A stretch of DNA of 64,000 nucleotides from positions 496,001-560,000 of the forward strand of contig NZ_RMBX01000001.1 in NCBI RefSeq assembly GCF_003807585.1. The letters run 5' to 3'. Shown here in pieces: positions 43,935 to 53,138 of the stretch (its first letter is position 1; every line of letters begins with the position of its first letter). The notes below the pieces were generated by a model. It saw only the letters and a program-made list of their open reading frames with translations, searched no databases and was not told the origin of the DNA. Origin of the DNA: Chitinophaga barathri (GTDB lineage: Bacteria > Bacteroidota > Bacteroidia > Chitinophagales > Chitinophagaceae). Both the position numbers and the translations under genes were made by a program.

Positions 43935-44669
43935 ATGAATCGTCTTATCCGTACCCTCATTGTGGAAGATATGCCCGTGCAGGCTGCCGATATTGCGGCA
44001 TTTGTTGGCTCACGACCTGAGCTTGCCCTGTCGGGCGTAGCTTCATCGGTGGAGGAAGCCATTGACCTGATCGCCGTCCACGACCCGGACCTGGTCTTGC
44101 TCGATGTGGAGCTTCGCGGCGGAACGGGCTTTGATATACTTGACAGTCTTGGCCACTGGCGTTTTAAGGTCATCTTTCTGACAGCGCATGAGACTTTCGC
44201 CATCCGGGCCATCCGGGCGGGCGCGCTCGATTACCTTGTTAAGCCGTTCGATCGGGACCAGTTTGCCACGGCATTGGGCAGGCTTGCCGATTACCTGCCG
44301 GCAACAGTAGGGCAGACTGCAATAGCCACAGAGGTCTATCGGCAGCGGCCACTGCAGCGCCTGGCCCTGCGAGAGGGTAAAATATTGCATCTGCTATCGC
44401 CTGCGGAGATCTATTACCTGGAAGCAACGGGAGAACACACGGTCTTCCACCTTGCCGACCGCCAAATTCAGGTTACCCAGCGCCTAAAGGAATATGAAGA
44501 TCTACTGCCAAGTAGTAATTTTATGCGCTCCCATCAGTCCTACCTCGTCAATCTTCATCATGTATCCAGTCTCGATTATAGTGGCCACCTTCGGCTCAGA
44601 GACGGGGTGCGGGTTCCAGTATCTGAAAGACGCATACAGGATGTGGCTGATCGGCTTAAAATGTTGTGA
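43935..44669 (+). CDS. LytTR-family response regulator of the ICE
   Basis: 244 residues from the ATG at 43935 (an ATG 14 codons upstream is also in frame). The receiver domain has Glu11-Asp12, phospho-acceptor Asp57 (LVLLDVELRGGTGFD) and Lys103 (YLVKPFDRD). The C-terminal LytTR DNA-binding domain is at about 140-240 (EIYYLEATGEHTVFHLADRQ, FMRSHQSYLVNLHHVS). It is followed after 40 bases by a histidine kinase gene. Together with RteC next door, the pair probably controls excision and transfer of the element, as Rte proteins do in CTnDOT-like elements. Confidence 0.94.
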   Translation: MNRLIRTLIVEDMPVQAADIAAFVGSRPELALSGVASSVEEAIDLIAVHDPDLVLLDVELRGGTGFDILDSLGHWRFKVIFLTAHETFAIRAIRAGALDYLVKPFDRDQFATALGRLADYLPATVGQTAIATEVYRQRPLQRLALREGKILHLLSPAEIYYLEATGEHTVFHLADRQIQVTQRLKEYEDLLPSSNFMRSHQSYLVNLHHVSSLDYSGHLRLRDGVRVPVSERRIQDVADRLKML

Positions 44670-44709
44670 ACTCATTTCCATTTTCAAACCTTCATCACAC
44701 CGTACCCTC

Positions 44710-46566
44710 ATGAACCGCCTGCTTTTTATCTTTTTCTCTATCGCTACCGGCTGTCAGCAGCCAGCAGTAGAGACATTGAGCGACGCTGGTGCTGACAGCA
44801 TCGTTAACATGATGCGCAGAGACATAGGGTTTTCCATCAGAACGGGCGAGCAGCGCCACAACTTCGCCTACCTCGATAGCATCCGGCCGCTGGTAGACAG
44901 TCTCCGTCACTATGGTGTCACCAGCACATGGCATCGTATCCGTGGTATGGCTGAGATGATGATATACGATTATAGCAACGCTGCCCGTTCATTTGAGACA
45001 GCTACGATCCTTGCCCGCCAACAAGACACAACTAATAAATTTTACGGCGCTGCCCTATCGCAGTTCGGTCATTTCGAGGGTTTACGCGGAAACTACGACA
45101 CGGCACTTGTATTGCTTCAACAGGCACTGCCTATCGGGTTACGCACGGACGATTCAAATACGGTCGCACTGTCGTGCCTGGGGTTATCGAAGTGCCTCGA
45201 ACTGATGCACGATACCGCCGGGGAACACAGGTACCTTTTCCTGGGGTTGAGGTATGCAAACGCACAAGTCTACAAGGAATATTTCGTCCACAACATACTG
45301 GTATATTACCGCAAAGGAGCGATGAATGATTCGGCAAAAATATTTACCCAGCGGATACTGCAGGATTCGCTGCGTTTTAATGTGTATACGCCCGCCGAGC
45401 GGGCGGAAGTGCTGGGAGCCATGATGGCCGACCAAGAGTTGTATGAAAAGGCACGACATTATATGGCTGATGCCCTGACGTTTCGCCGTGCTGTTGGTGA
45501 GCTTACTGCTGGTATATATTTCAATCTTGGCAACGTCAACATGCAGTTAAAAAACTACCGGGTTGCCAGCGCTTACCTTGATACAGCCCTATTGCTGGCG
45601 CGCGTCGAGGGTGACCCCGCTGTCCTCGCCCGTATTTTCTCCGCACGCGCTCAACTGCAGCACAGCCACCAGCATTGGGTACAGGTTGTGCAATCGATGG
45701 ATTCGTTCTACTTCTACCACCAACGGGAAGACAGCGCAAGCCGCCAGGCCGACGCCATGGAGATTGATACGAGGTTTCGCGTACGCGAGACCAAACTTGA
45801 GCTTGCGGAAGCCAATGTACAGCGCATGTATATGGCGGCGGAAGTACGGCGACGCAATAACCTAATCATTTTGGGCCTGCTGCTGGTCGTCGGTGGCGCC
45901 TACATCGCCTGGCGCCGATATCGTAGGAGCCGGCGGAAGTCTGAAGCAAGGGAAAAGATGCTTATCGACCAAATGTTGCGTAGTCGCATGGAGCCGCACT
46001 TTATCTTCAATTCCCTTGGCGTGCTCCACGGATTTATACAGGCCGGCGAAACGGAAAAGGCAAAAGCCTATATCGGCAGCTTTTCGAGATTGGCCAAGAT
46101 CAGCCTTGATAATTCACGGCAGGGTTGGGTACCGCTGGCAGATGAAATCGAAGCGCTGGAAGCCTACCTTTCCATCCAATCAAAAAACTATGCCCGGATG
46201 AGCTATGACATATCCGTTTTTGAAGGCTATCGCCAGGATGAGCTGGAGGTACCGACAATGCTGATTCAGCCTTTCGTAGAAAATGCGGTGATCCACGGGG
46301 TGGCTGCGATGTCCGAGCCGTGCCATATTAGGGTCTCCATCCGACGCGGCGACGGGGTGCTGCATTGCGTGATCGAAGACAACGGCCCAGGCTTGCGTCA
46401 CCGAATGCAAGCGCCGGGAAAGACCTCAGAATCGACGCAGATCACCGAAGCACGGCTCGATATCCTCAAATGGGAGACTGGGCGAGATACGAGCCTGTCT
46501 ATCCGTGACAAGAAACAAGTTCAAGGCCGGGGTGTGCTGGTAGCCCTTGACCTACCCTACCGGTAA
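44710..46566 (+). CDS. TPR-containing LytS-type sensor histidine kinase
   Basis: 618 residues from the ATG at 44710, giving a signal peptide with a possible lipobox (IATGC, Cys15). The next ~350 residues are TPR-like helical repeats (AARSFETATILARQQ, YDTALVLLQQALPIG, YRVASAYLDTALLLARVEGD) outside the membrane. One membrane helix is at about 384-401 (LIILGLLLVVGGAYIAW). The kinase domain has His430 (RMEPHFIFNSLG), an N-box (FVENAVIHGVAAM) and a G-box (IEDNGPGL). It is paired with the upstream LytTR regulator and probably senses an extracellular or envelope signal. Confidence 0.94.
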   Translation: MNRLLFIFFSIATGCQQPAVETLSDAGADSIVNMMRRDIGFSIRTGEQRHNFAYLDSIRPLVDSLRHYGVTSTWHRIRGMAEMMIYDYSNAARSFETATILARQQDTTNKFYGAALSQFGHFEGLRGNYDTALVLLQQALPIGLRTDDSNTVALSCLGLSKCLELMHDTAGEHRYLFLGLRYANAQVYKEYFVHNILVYYRKGAMNDSAKIFTQRILQDSLRFNVYTPAERAEVLGAMMADQELYEKARHYMADALTFRRAVGELTAGIYFNLGNVNMQLKNYRVASAYLDTALLLARVEGDPAVLARIFSARAQLQHSHQHWVQVVQSMDSFYFYHQREDSASRQADAMEIDTRFRVRETKLELAEANVQRMYMAAEVRRRNNLIILGLLLVVGGAYIAWRRYRRSRRKSEAREKMLIDQMLRSRMEPHFIFNSLGVLHGFIQAGETEKAKAYIGSFSRLAKISLDNSRQGWVPLADEIEALEAYLSIQSKNYARMSYDISVFEGYRQDELEVPTMLIQPFVENAVIHGVAAMSEPCHIRVSIRRGDGVLHCVIEDNGPGLRHRMQAPGKTSESTQITEARLDILKWETGRDTSLSIRDKKQVQGRGVLVALDLPYR

Positions 46567-46577
46567 GCGGAGAATCT

Positions 46578-47426
46578 TCATTTGCAGTGGGCATCGTCAT
46601 ATTCAAACCGGGCGACTAATGCGGTGCGCAACGCATCGAGAAATGGCGTACGCTGCCTTTTGCGGATGCGGATGCCCTCGTATGCTTTATAGATATTAAT
46701 GAACCGAATGCCAAAGATCCGTTCGAAAAATTCCGCGAGTTTGTTTATCTCCAGTTTCCTGCCGCCGAGCATACCGAGCTCGTTAACGGCATATGCCAGT
46801 TCGGTGAGCGCTGCGATGGTGCCCGTCCATTGCAGACCTCCGTGTTCGCGGCCTGGCGCCTGTGACCATTTGTGCATGTCAGCGCCGTACATCAGTTTAT
46901 CGAGGTACTGCTCCAGGAGGCGATAGCCCGTGTCCGCTGCCATTTCATGGGACTTGGGTGCATAATATCGTTTATCTGCAATGGTTACTTGACCTGAAAA
47001 ATGAAACACTGTAGTACTACGGGTAAAATAATACAAGTCAAGGAAATCGAAGTTCAGCTCGCAGTAAAGTAAAAACTCTTTGTTGTCGTTGCGGAAGTTG
47101 GTTATTTTATCCACTTCTTCGCGGTAAGTCTTTTGTTTATCTGCCAGGCCGGTGACCGGCGTTGCGGCCAGCAGGCGCAGCAATTGCAGATAGTAGAAGA
47201 GACGCCCATCAATTTGTGGACGAAGTTTGCGAAAGAAATGGATCTGTTCGTCGGTGTCGGTAAATTCTTGCGTTTCGACGGCCGCGTTGATCTGTTGCAC
47301 GGCCTCGGCGCAAATTTGGACACAGTTGCCTACCGTAGCAGCATCTGCCGCATGGCCGTGGTCAGCTTGCTCCAGATCTGTTAGTAGCCTGGCGATGATT
47401 TCCTGGGTACATTTGATAATAGTCAT
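46578..47426 (-). CDS. rteC: RteC-family regulator of a conjugative element
   Basis: 282 residues. The RteC-domain signature is clear in its second half (LDKLMYGADMHKWSQAPGRE, GGLQWTGTIAALTELAYAVN, FGIRFINIYKAYEGIRIRKR). In CTnDOT, RteC is the activator of excision genes. Here it is convergent with the histidine kinase, only 11 bases away. Its start lies 437 bases from the terminator of the transfer operon. This gene strongly supports that the region is an ICE. Confidence 0.93.
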   Translation of the reverse strand: MTIIKCTQEIIARLLTDLEQADHGHAADAATVGNCVQICAEAVQQINAAVETQEFTDTDEQIHFFRKLRPQIDGRLFYYLQLLRLLAATPVTGLADKQKTYREEVDKITNFRNDNKEFLLYCELNFDFLDLYYFTRSTTVFHFSGQVTIADKRYYAPKSHEMAADTGYRLLEQYLDKLMYGADMHKWSQAPGREHGGLQWTGTIAALTELAYAVNELGMLGGRKLEINKLAEFFERIFGIRFINIYKAYEGIRIRKRQRTPFLDALRTALVARFEYDDAHCK

Positions 47427-47697
47427 GGATACCGATTTTAGGATTAGCGGCGCTTATAGCCACAAGCGTTATGAAATCAGTACCCGCGCGCAGGATTTTC
47501 AATATAGCAAATGCTCATTCAAACATAACATAGCACACTCATCGAACCAAAAAGGCTACGTGAGTGGGATATGTCAGCGCTGGATGGCGGGCAAAAACGG
47601 ATTCGCGGATTTTCGATACAGATTGACCGAATAGTCGCCGCTACAAAAAACTGCAGTGGGCTAGAACAACACCCTGAAAACTTTCATTACCTATTGC

Positions 47698-47727
47698 CAA
47701 AAAATAAGCCCGGCATTGCGCCGGGCT
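47698..47727 (-). terminator. Terminator at the end of the transfer operon
   Basis: On the minus strand AGCCCGGC and GCCGGGCT form a perfect 8-bp stem around a 5-base loop, followed by TATTTTTTGG. It is 137 bases after the last gene of the block. The rest of 47427-47863 has no supported gene. Confidence 0.88.
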
Positions 47728-47863
47728 GTAATCGAGAACCTGCCTTGCAGATCCCACGGGACGGGCGGTATTACTCAGGCAGTTGCGCTCCCGCAGAGCT
47801 GCCCTCCTCTTGCCGCCAGTATGATCAGCGATATATCGGAGCCGGAATCTGCTTCCAAAACGG

Positions 47864-49636
47864 CTACCGTGACATTCTTCTTTGCTGTGATGGGTCACTT
47901 TCGTTGGTTTTACGCACTTGTTCGGCGATGGCTTCGCTACCGCCGGCAATAAGTTCAAAGAGTTTATCGGGACCATCCACCATGGTATATTTCCCACGGT
48001 ATATAGCCGTCAGATCTTCAACAATCGGCGCCGGAATATAGGCGGGTGCCATCACCAGCAGATCGCTCATACCTCCCTGTTTGGTGAGGTGCAGTATCGG
48101 TTGCAGCCCATTGGAATTAATCACTGTTACTGAGATGGGCTGGGGTGGCGTACGAATGGGGCCAAAATCCGCTGTAATGCCCTGTGGTATATTCGCCAAT
48201 AGACTTGATAGGCGAGTAAGATCGTTCAGGCGAAAGTACACCTGAAATGATTCCGGGTTTTGGTCCCTGGCAGTTCCTGAAGGGATATAGGTAACACAGG
48301 CGCGGTATGGTATGTATGGTATTTCCGCGTTATCCGGTTGACGTCGCAGAGAAAGCACGGACAGTGCATGAACCGCGGTATGGTTATAGAGAAGCTCATG
48401 GTTTGACCGGCGGGCAATTTCGGAGATAAATACTTTCCCGCCGTCCTCGCTGATCTTTGGAGGAAACTTGTCAGTAAATGTTTTGGGCATCATGTGATGA
48501 AACTTCGCATTAAAAATCAAATAGGTGGTCTGTGATGGCATGGGCTGAAGTTCGTTATTTTGATCTGGTATGGTTAGCTGCCCTCCTCTTGCAATTTCAG
48601 CCATTAGTTTGACTTCTGTTCTACGATCAACTAACTGAACGCGCTCACAAGCGAATGCCTGGGCATAGCGCCGAAAACTGGTATCCTGCAACAGCCTGGG
48701 ATCGAAATTGAGGAAAGTATCCATTGCGTGGGTTTGAGATTGCAGGTGCAATGTTGAAGAAAAACGTACCCTCGGTTGCACTGCCATTTGAGGATCATGC
48801 GGGTCCACAAGGTCGCCATTAACCGACACAGCATAGTCCATGGACTGTCCTGACCACGGGTGGTATTCCGGATCGCGGTGGCGAAGAAACCCGAAATGCT
48901 GCGGATGCGGGTCTTTAACAAATAGTCCAGGATTCCAGCTTCCAAAGCCATCGGATTGAAATAATGTTGTTTTATCGGGAATGGAAATCAAGCGGCTTTC
49001 CATGAGAGCGAAAGGGCCATAATGGCGGCTGTGCCCCTGTGCTCCCTTTTGAAAATTGAAACTGGCAAGGGCGTTCTGGCGCGAACTAAAGTAATCGAAC
49101 AATTGTAGGAACTCACTATCTTTTTCGAGGGTTCCAGGCTGCACCACCCGATAACCTCGCCTTTCCACTAAGAATCCTTGTTGCTGATAGGGGAAGCTGT
49201 TGGGATCATAATACATCCGCGCAACGTTCATCATTTCAACCATCCTATCGGACATTTGATAGACGTTATCCGTACCCGGGCTGGCCAGCAGCCAATTTCT
49301 GGACTCCAGGTGAAAAGCGACAAAAAGAGATGCGGTCGGCGCATCGATCAACCACCCTTCCACCGGATTGGGCTCGGCAGGTGTCAATTCAAGCCGCAGA
49401 TTACGGTGTTCATCCATATAAACACTGGCAAGGCGCCAGCCCCTTTGGTCATATATAGATGTTTTTCGGAAGTCATCCGCGCTATCGGTGGGTTTGATTC
49501 GCAATGAATCATACCTGACAGCCAGCAAAAAATCAAGCATCGCCTGATTTATATCGGGATAACCAGCATGAAAGTAACCTCCTTCATGCAGATCGGCAGG
49601 TGTTGCGTTGTGGTGATAAGTAAAAAATCGGTACAT
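47864..49636 (-). CDS. 590-residue ICE protein of unknown function, YP[TD]-module type
   Basis: Start at 49636 (MYRFFTYHHNATPADLHEGG), the Met that aligns with the 579-residue neighbour. The N-terminal ~85 residues share with that neighbour the layout Tyr/His..., AlaThrPro or SerProAla, then a Tyr-Pro motif (YPDINQAMLDFLLAV at 26-40), then a short Asp-rich strand (IYDQRGWRLASVYMD). The long middle and end (about 230-590) contain beta-rich passages (GRYFTYNN-like turns, FQVYFRLNDLTRLSSLLANI) but no known motif. It is the last gene of the transfer operon, after which comes a terminator. The function is unknown. Confidence 0.7.
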   Translation of the reverse strand: MYRFFTYHHNATPADLHEGGYFHAGYPDINQAMLDFLLAVRYDSLRIKPTDSADDFRKTSIYDQRGWRLASVYMDEHRNLRLELTPAEPNPVEGWLIDAPTASLFVAFHLESRNWLLASPGTDNVYQMSDRMVEMMNVARMYYDPNSFPYQQQGFLVERRGYRVVQPGTLEKDSEFLQLFDYFSSRQNALASFNFQKGAQGHSRHYGPFALMESRLISIPDKTTLFQSDGFGSWNPGLFVKDPHPQHFGFLRHRDPEYHPWSGQSMDYAVSVNGDLVDPHDPQMAVQPRVRFSSTLHLQSQTHAMDTFLNFDPRLLQDTSFRRYAQAFACERVQLVDRRTEVKLMAEIARGGQLTIPDQNNELQPMPSQTTYLIFNAKFHHMMPKTFTDKFPPKISEDGGKVFISEIARRSNHELLYNHTAVHALSVLSLRRQPDNAEIPYIPYRACVTYIPSGTARDQNPESFQVYFRLNDLTRLSSLLANIPQGITADFGPIRTPPQPISVTVINSNGLQPILHLTKQGGMSDLLVMAPAYIPAPIVEDLTAIYRGKYTMVDGPDKLFELIAGGSEAIAEQVRKTNESDPSQQRRMSR

Positions 49637-49662
49637 GTGTACATAGTTAGTGATGCAGAATG

Positions 49663-49869
49663 TTATTGTTCTTCCGTCCAATAGCCGCGCAGATCATCGA
49701 AGCTGGTTTTTCTGGTTGCTTCCGCGGATCTGCGGGATTGCATCTTAGCCTGTTGCTGGGTTTCAGCGGCAGCCCAACACCAGTTGTTTGTATTGATTTC
49801 CGTGTCTGCTGATTCTTTTCTCCTAACCGAATCGCTGTTTTCGATTGATACTGTCAGATTGATCCCGTA
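49663..49869 (-). other. Frame-shifted C-terminal extension or small ORF between two ICE genes
   Basis: Just before the stop of the 579-residue gene (49823), the +1 frame stays open for 68 codons to a TAA at 49663. The translation is protein-like: INTNNWCWAAAETQQQAKMQ, then SRRSAEATRKTSFDDLRGYW, then TEEQ. There is no ATG before codon Met at 49743. Either a +1 frameshift joins it to the neighbouring protein, or the gene carries a small indel, or it is a short separate peptide starting at 49743 (26 residues). Confidence 0.35.
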
Positions 49870-51562
49870 CTAATCGTTCCTGCATCCGGGTCAGATGGTA
49901 GTTGGTAGCAGGTAGTTGTGTTTTCGCAGGCTGGACGGGTTGGCGTAGATCAATGGCCTGCACTCCTATGGAATTGAGGTAATCGGCCAGGGGATGTGGT
50001 AAAAGGTCCTTGGCATGGCTGATGTTGGCGACAGAAAGGTCCGGATTGTATCCGGCTACTATCAGCGGCAGTCGTCTTCCGGTCTCCATCACCACCGCCT
50101 GCTGCAATGTCGGGCCGTCTGTTTTACCGGCATATGGCTGAGGAATAAACGGCTGAGAAATGCCCGCTTTGGCGGGGTCCAGCATAAAAGCTGCTGCTTC
50201 CCGTATTGTAGGCATGGGAAAGCATTGAAAAAACGGTGCAATCTCCGGGGCCCGCTCATATCCGTAATATTGGAATACTTCATAAGGGGTAGCTTTCGCA
50301 AGTTCATGTTGTTGCCCGCTACCTAAATAATAATCCAACAATTCTATCCGTCGCAGAAGGTATTCAGTATTGATTTCAAAATTACCGTTGTTGTATGTTC
50401 CAACCAATTGACAGTCAACTTGAGAAAAATAGCCTGCTGCTTCCTTGTGCTGCATGCCGCTATATAGTTGCGGACTGACAATAAGGTAAATGGCATCACC
50501 AGGCTGGTCGCCGGGGTACTGCGAACTTGCGGCCTTCAATTCGAGATGGCGGGCGAATCCGATTTCTGCCAGCAATTCGCCCCGGTTGCTTTCAATCCAG
50601 CACCTGTGTTTTGGTCGGTAACTGGCAAACCTACGGACGGCATCCGGTTGGTACATTACGTTGGATAATGAAAGCAGACACTGCAAAGCGTGATCATGAC
50701 TATCGTAATATAGAACCCGATGATACTCACCGATAGGATATGGATACTTTTTGGTAGCCCTCGTCGCTAAAGGGGCGATCTGAAAATGTACTGCGCAGCC
50801 GTCAATTGAGGGTAGCTTGGCGAAATGCAAACTGGTATTGCGAGCCGGTCCACCCATGTATGTCAGACAGCGACGCATGTCTCTTGGCGGCTCCCAAAAG
50901 CCCTCCAAGCAGTTATCCTGGTGAATAGAGATAGACGTAATGTCTTTATAGCTTTCAGGTCCGGCACTATCAAGCCGATCGAGATAGTGTACACAGGCCA
51001 GCCGGGCTTGCTGGACATCGGCAAACATTCCCACTGCATTTACCATCATTGTCTTTTCTGTATCCCCTTCAAGCACCTTCTTTTTGTATTCAGTAGTAAC
51101 GGTTGCCGGCAGTTGCGGAATTAATGGAATGGCAACGGCTTCAATAAATCTATCTGCAGTCAACCGTAGAGCGGGGTCGATCTCGACTTTCCCGTTTACA
51201 ACCGAACCCACATGCCATTTCTTGGCTCTTTTCGCCTGAGCCGGATCTTTGGGCCGGCGCCCTTGCAGTATTTCGTTAAAGAAGATCAAAAGTGCAGTTT
51301 CAGCAGTAGGATAAGCGGTCAGGAAGAACCGGTTGTCTTTTTCCGGGGCCAACTTGCAGATAATGTTGCCGTCATCATCCTGTATACTACGGGATATCCC
51401 GAGCAGGGTGTTTCCATTGTCCCCATAAGCTGTTGCCGAACGAATAAAGGCCCCCAAAAGAGCAAGTGTAGCTTGCTCCACTGTCGGATAGGCATATATC
51501 CATTGGCCGGAAGCCTTAACTGCAGGACTCCCGGCGTGGTCAACCCTATGATACTGAGCCAT
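49823..51562 (-). CDS. 579-residue ICE protein of unknown function with repeated YPT modules
   Basis: The N terminus has two copies of a short module: YAYPTVEQATLALLGAFI (23-40) and TAYPTAETALLIFFNEIL (82-99). The strand-turn QDDDGNIICKL lies between them. A related copy occurs later (YYDSHDHALQCLLSLSNVMY), and FPMPTIREAAAFMLDPAKAG may be another. The same module opens the downstream 590-residue gene. No enzymatic motif is seen, and no signal peptide. It lies 83 bases after the 493-residue (DUF3945-like) gene in the block that follows traN. The family is unknown. Its C terminus may extend by frameshift (see 49663-49869). Confidence 0.7.
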   Translation of the reverse strand: MAQYHRVDHAGSPAVKASGQWIYAYPTVEQATLALLGAFIRSATAYGDNGNTLLGISRSIQDDDGNIICKLAPEKDNRFFLTAYPTAETALLIFFNEILQGRRPKDPAQAKRAKKWHVGSVVNGKVEIDPALRLTADRFIEAVAIPLIPQLPATVTTEYKKKVLEGDTEKTMMVNAVGMFADVQQARLACVHYLDRLDSAGPESYKDITSISIHQDNCLEGFWEPPRDMRRCLTYMGGPARNTSLHFAKLPSIDGCAVHFQIAPLATRATKKYPYPIGEYHRVLYYDSHDHALQCLLSLSNVMYQPDAVRRFASYRPKHRCWIESNRGELLAEIGFARHLELKAASSQYPGDQPGDAIYLIVSPQLYSGMQHKEAAGYFSQVDCQLVGTYNNGNFEINTEYLLRRIELLDYYLGSGQQHELAKATPYEVFQYYGYERAPEIAPFFQCFPMPTIREAAAFMLDPAKAGISQPFIPQPYAGKTDGPTLQQAVVMETGRRLPLIVAGYNPDLSVANISHAKDLLPHPLADYLNSIGVQAIDLRQPVQPAKTQLPATNYHLTRMQERLVRDQSDSINRKQRFG

Positions 51563-51645
51563 AGTTATCTGTTTATTTTACATTCAAAATGTTTGCATTT
51601 TTACGATCGTCAAATTTGCAGGAGCATCTGGCTACCTGCTGCTGT

Positions 51646-53091
51646 TTAGCCTTGTTTCACCCGGTTCTTGTTCTCAGGATCTTCTTTAATGGTACGGCCG
51701 GGCTGAATAGCGCGGTTAAGGTTTTGATGGCGCCCCTTTCCGGTTGCAGTCGATGTTTTATTCTGCGGGTTTATGACTTTGTTTACCTCCTCTGGATTGG
51801 GGGCGGAACTGTTGATGCCGGGATCGGGTGCAGGTGGCTGACCCTGTGCTGGCATCTGTCCTTGTACCGTCCTGTCATCTGCGGACTTATCTGAAATAGG
51901 TGATTGCAGCCCAGCGGCTGATGCTGGCGCTGAAAGTGCCGCATCATCGGCTGGCGGTTCGCCGGATTGCTTTGGGGCTGTAGTCGTCTGACCCGGCCTG
52001 TGGAGTACTTCGTCAGTGCCTACTTGCTGATTATCTCCTTCTGCCGTAAAACGGCTAAGAAATTTCTCGCGACGGGCGTCGTGCGCAATTTGAGCCTCCG
52101 CGGTACGGAAAGATTCATGATGAAGCGATATGTTCACGTCGTCATTGCTTAACAGATACATGGTTTTGCGAGAGGCGTGGGCCAGTACGACAACTGTAGG
52201 ATGATCAGGGTTTTCAGTAACTGCGATATATCTTTTACCGCGCTCTATCAGGTCGACAGCTTTGTCCAGCTCACCGGCTGTCGCCAGGTCCGGAAAACGA
52301 AAATCCGAGAATTTACTACGCGCGTCATATCCCCAGTTACTGTCGTACTTAGCCAGCACATACCGCGGCGGTTGTTCGGTGACGCCTTCGCTGTTTTTGT
52401 ATTTTGAGAAGTCTATTTCTCGCCAGTAAAAGGGCTCAACGGGCTTCGGCTCGCTAGCGACGGATGTCTGCGGCAAATTCCTGCGGTTACGCTGGCTATT
52501 TTCCGGCAAATTGGGATCTGGCTTTGTCGTTACCTTTACACTTCTACCCATGAGCAAGTAGGCAGCGTCTTCCAGGGTCACATGATCCCGTGAACCGAAC
52601 CAGTTACGCCGATGAAGCTGTCTGTCGGCGGACATGAACTTTTTGTTTGTATTGGCATCGATGCCCAGAAGCATAGGCCGCAAAACGCCACCAATTTCAT
52701 GGAATAGCCGGTGATCCAGTTGGCGAAGCGCCGTCATCTGGTCCGTAATGTCTTGGAGGTACTCGTGTGTTTGCTCATTACTAATACCTGTCCCCTTGGG
52801 GGGATTGAGGATTTTAGCAATCAGCACTTCTGTATCAACCCCTTCCGCTGCATAGTTTTTGAAGGTGGGAATCTGCGTGCCCTGGAATCCATTGTAAAAC
52901 AGGGAGTGTTTTCCCACCTTCATGTCCGCATCGAAAACATTCAGTCTGTTCTCGGCAATCTTATAGTCGAAAACCTTAAAGTTTTCCTCGCCTAACAAAA
53001 GGCTGTCACGCACACTTTGGATAGCTTGGGAACTATATCCCAGTGTCTCCATATTGGTAAGGACATATTCGGTATTTTGAAGTTGTCGCAT
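51646..53091 (-). CDS. 481-residue ICE protein, possibly DUF3945-like
   Basis: Start at 53091 (MRQLQNTEYVLTNMETLGYS). The N-terminal ~130 residues and the stretch LEDAAYLLMGRSVKVTTKPD, then YWREIDFSKYKNSEGVTEQP and LIERGKRYIAVTENPD, resemble the order of conserved pieces in DUF3945 proteins of Bacteroides mobile elements, which are often fused to topoisomerases. The resemblance is by eye only. The last 110 residues are Pro/Gln/Ala-rich and disordered, ending in a basic tail. It has no signal peptide. It lies between two unrecognised genes of the transfer operon. Confidence 0.6.
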   Translation of the reverse strand: MRQLQNTEYVLTNMETLGYSSQAIQSVRDSLLLGEENFKVFDYKIAENRLNVFDADMKVGKHSLFYNGFQGTQIPTFKNYAAEGVDTEVLIAKILNPPKGTGISNEQTHEYLQDITDQMTALRQLDHRLFHEIGGVLRPMLLGIDANTNKKFMSADRQLHRRNWFGSRDHVTLEDAAYLLMGRSVKVTTKPDPNLPENSQRNRRNLPQTSVASEPKPVEPFYWREIDFSKYKNSEGVTEQPPRYVLAKYDSNWGYDARSKFSDFRFPDLATAGELDKAVDLIERGKRYIAVTENPDHPTVVVLAHASRKTMYLLSNDDVNISLHHESFRTAEAQIAHDARREKFLSRFTAEGDNQQVGTDEVLHRPGQTTTAPKQSGEPPADDAALSAPASAAGLQSPISDKSADDRTVQGQMPAQGQPPAPDPGINSSAPNPEEVNKVINPQNKTSTATGKGRHQNLNRAIQPGRTIKEDPENKNRVKQG

Positions 53092-53138
53092 AACGAATGT
53101 TTTTGCTGTTAAGAATTTGAGGACCACAGGCAGCCTGA

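Noticed and set aside
46578..47426. Whether this is a transposase or integrase
   Set aside because: The C-terminal signature fits RteC and not a tyrosine recombinase.
47641..47997. 118-residue minus-strand frame over the end of the 590-residue gene
   Set aside because: It overlaps a terminator and a real gene in another frame.
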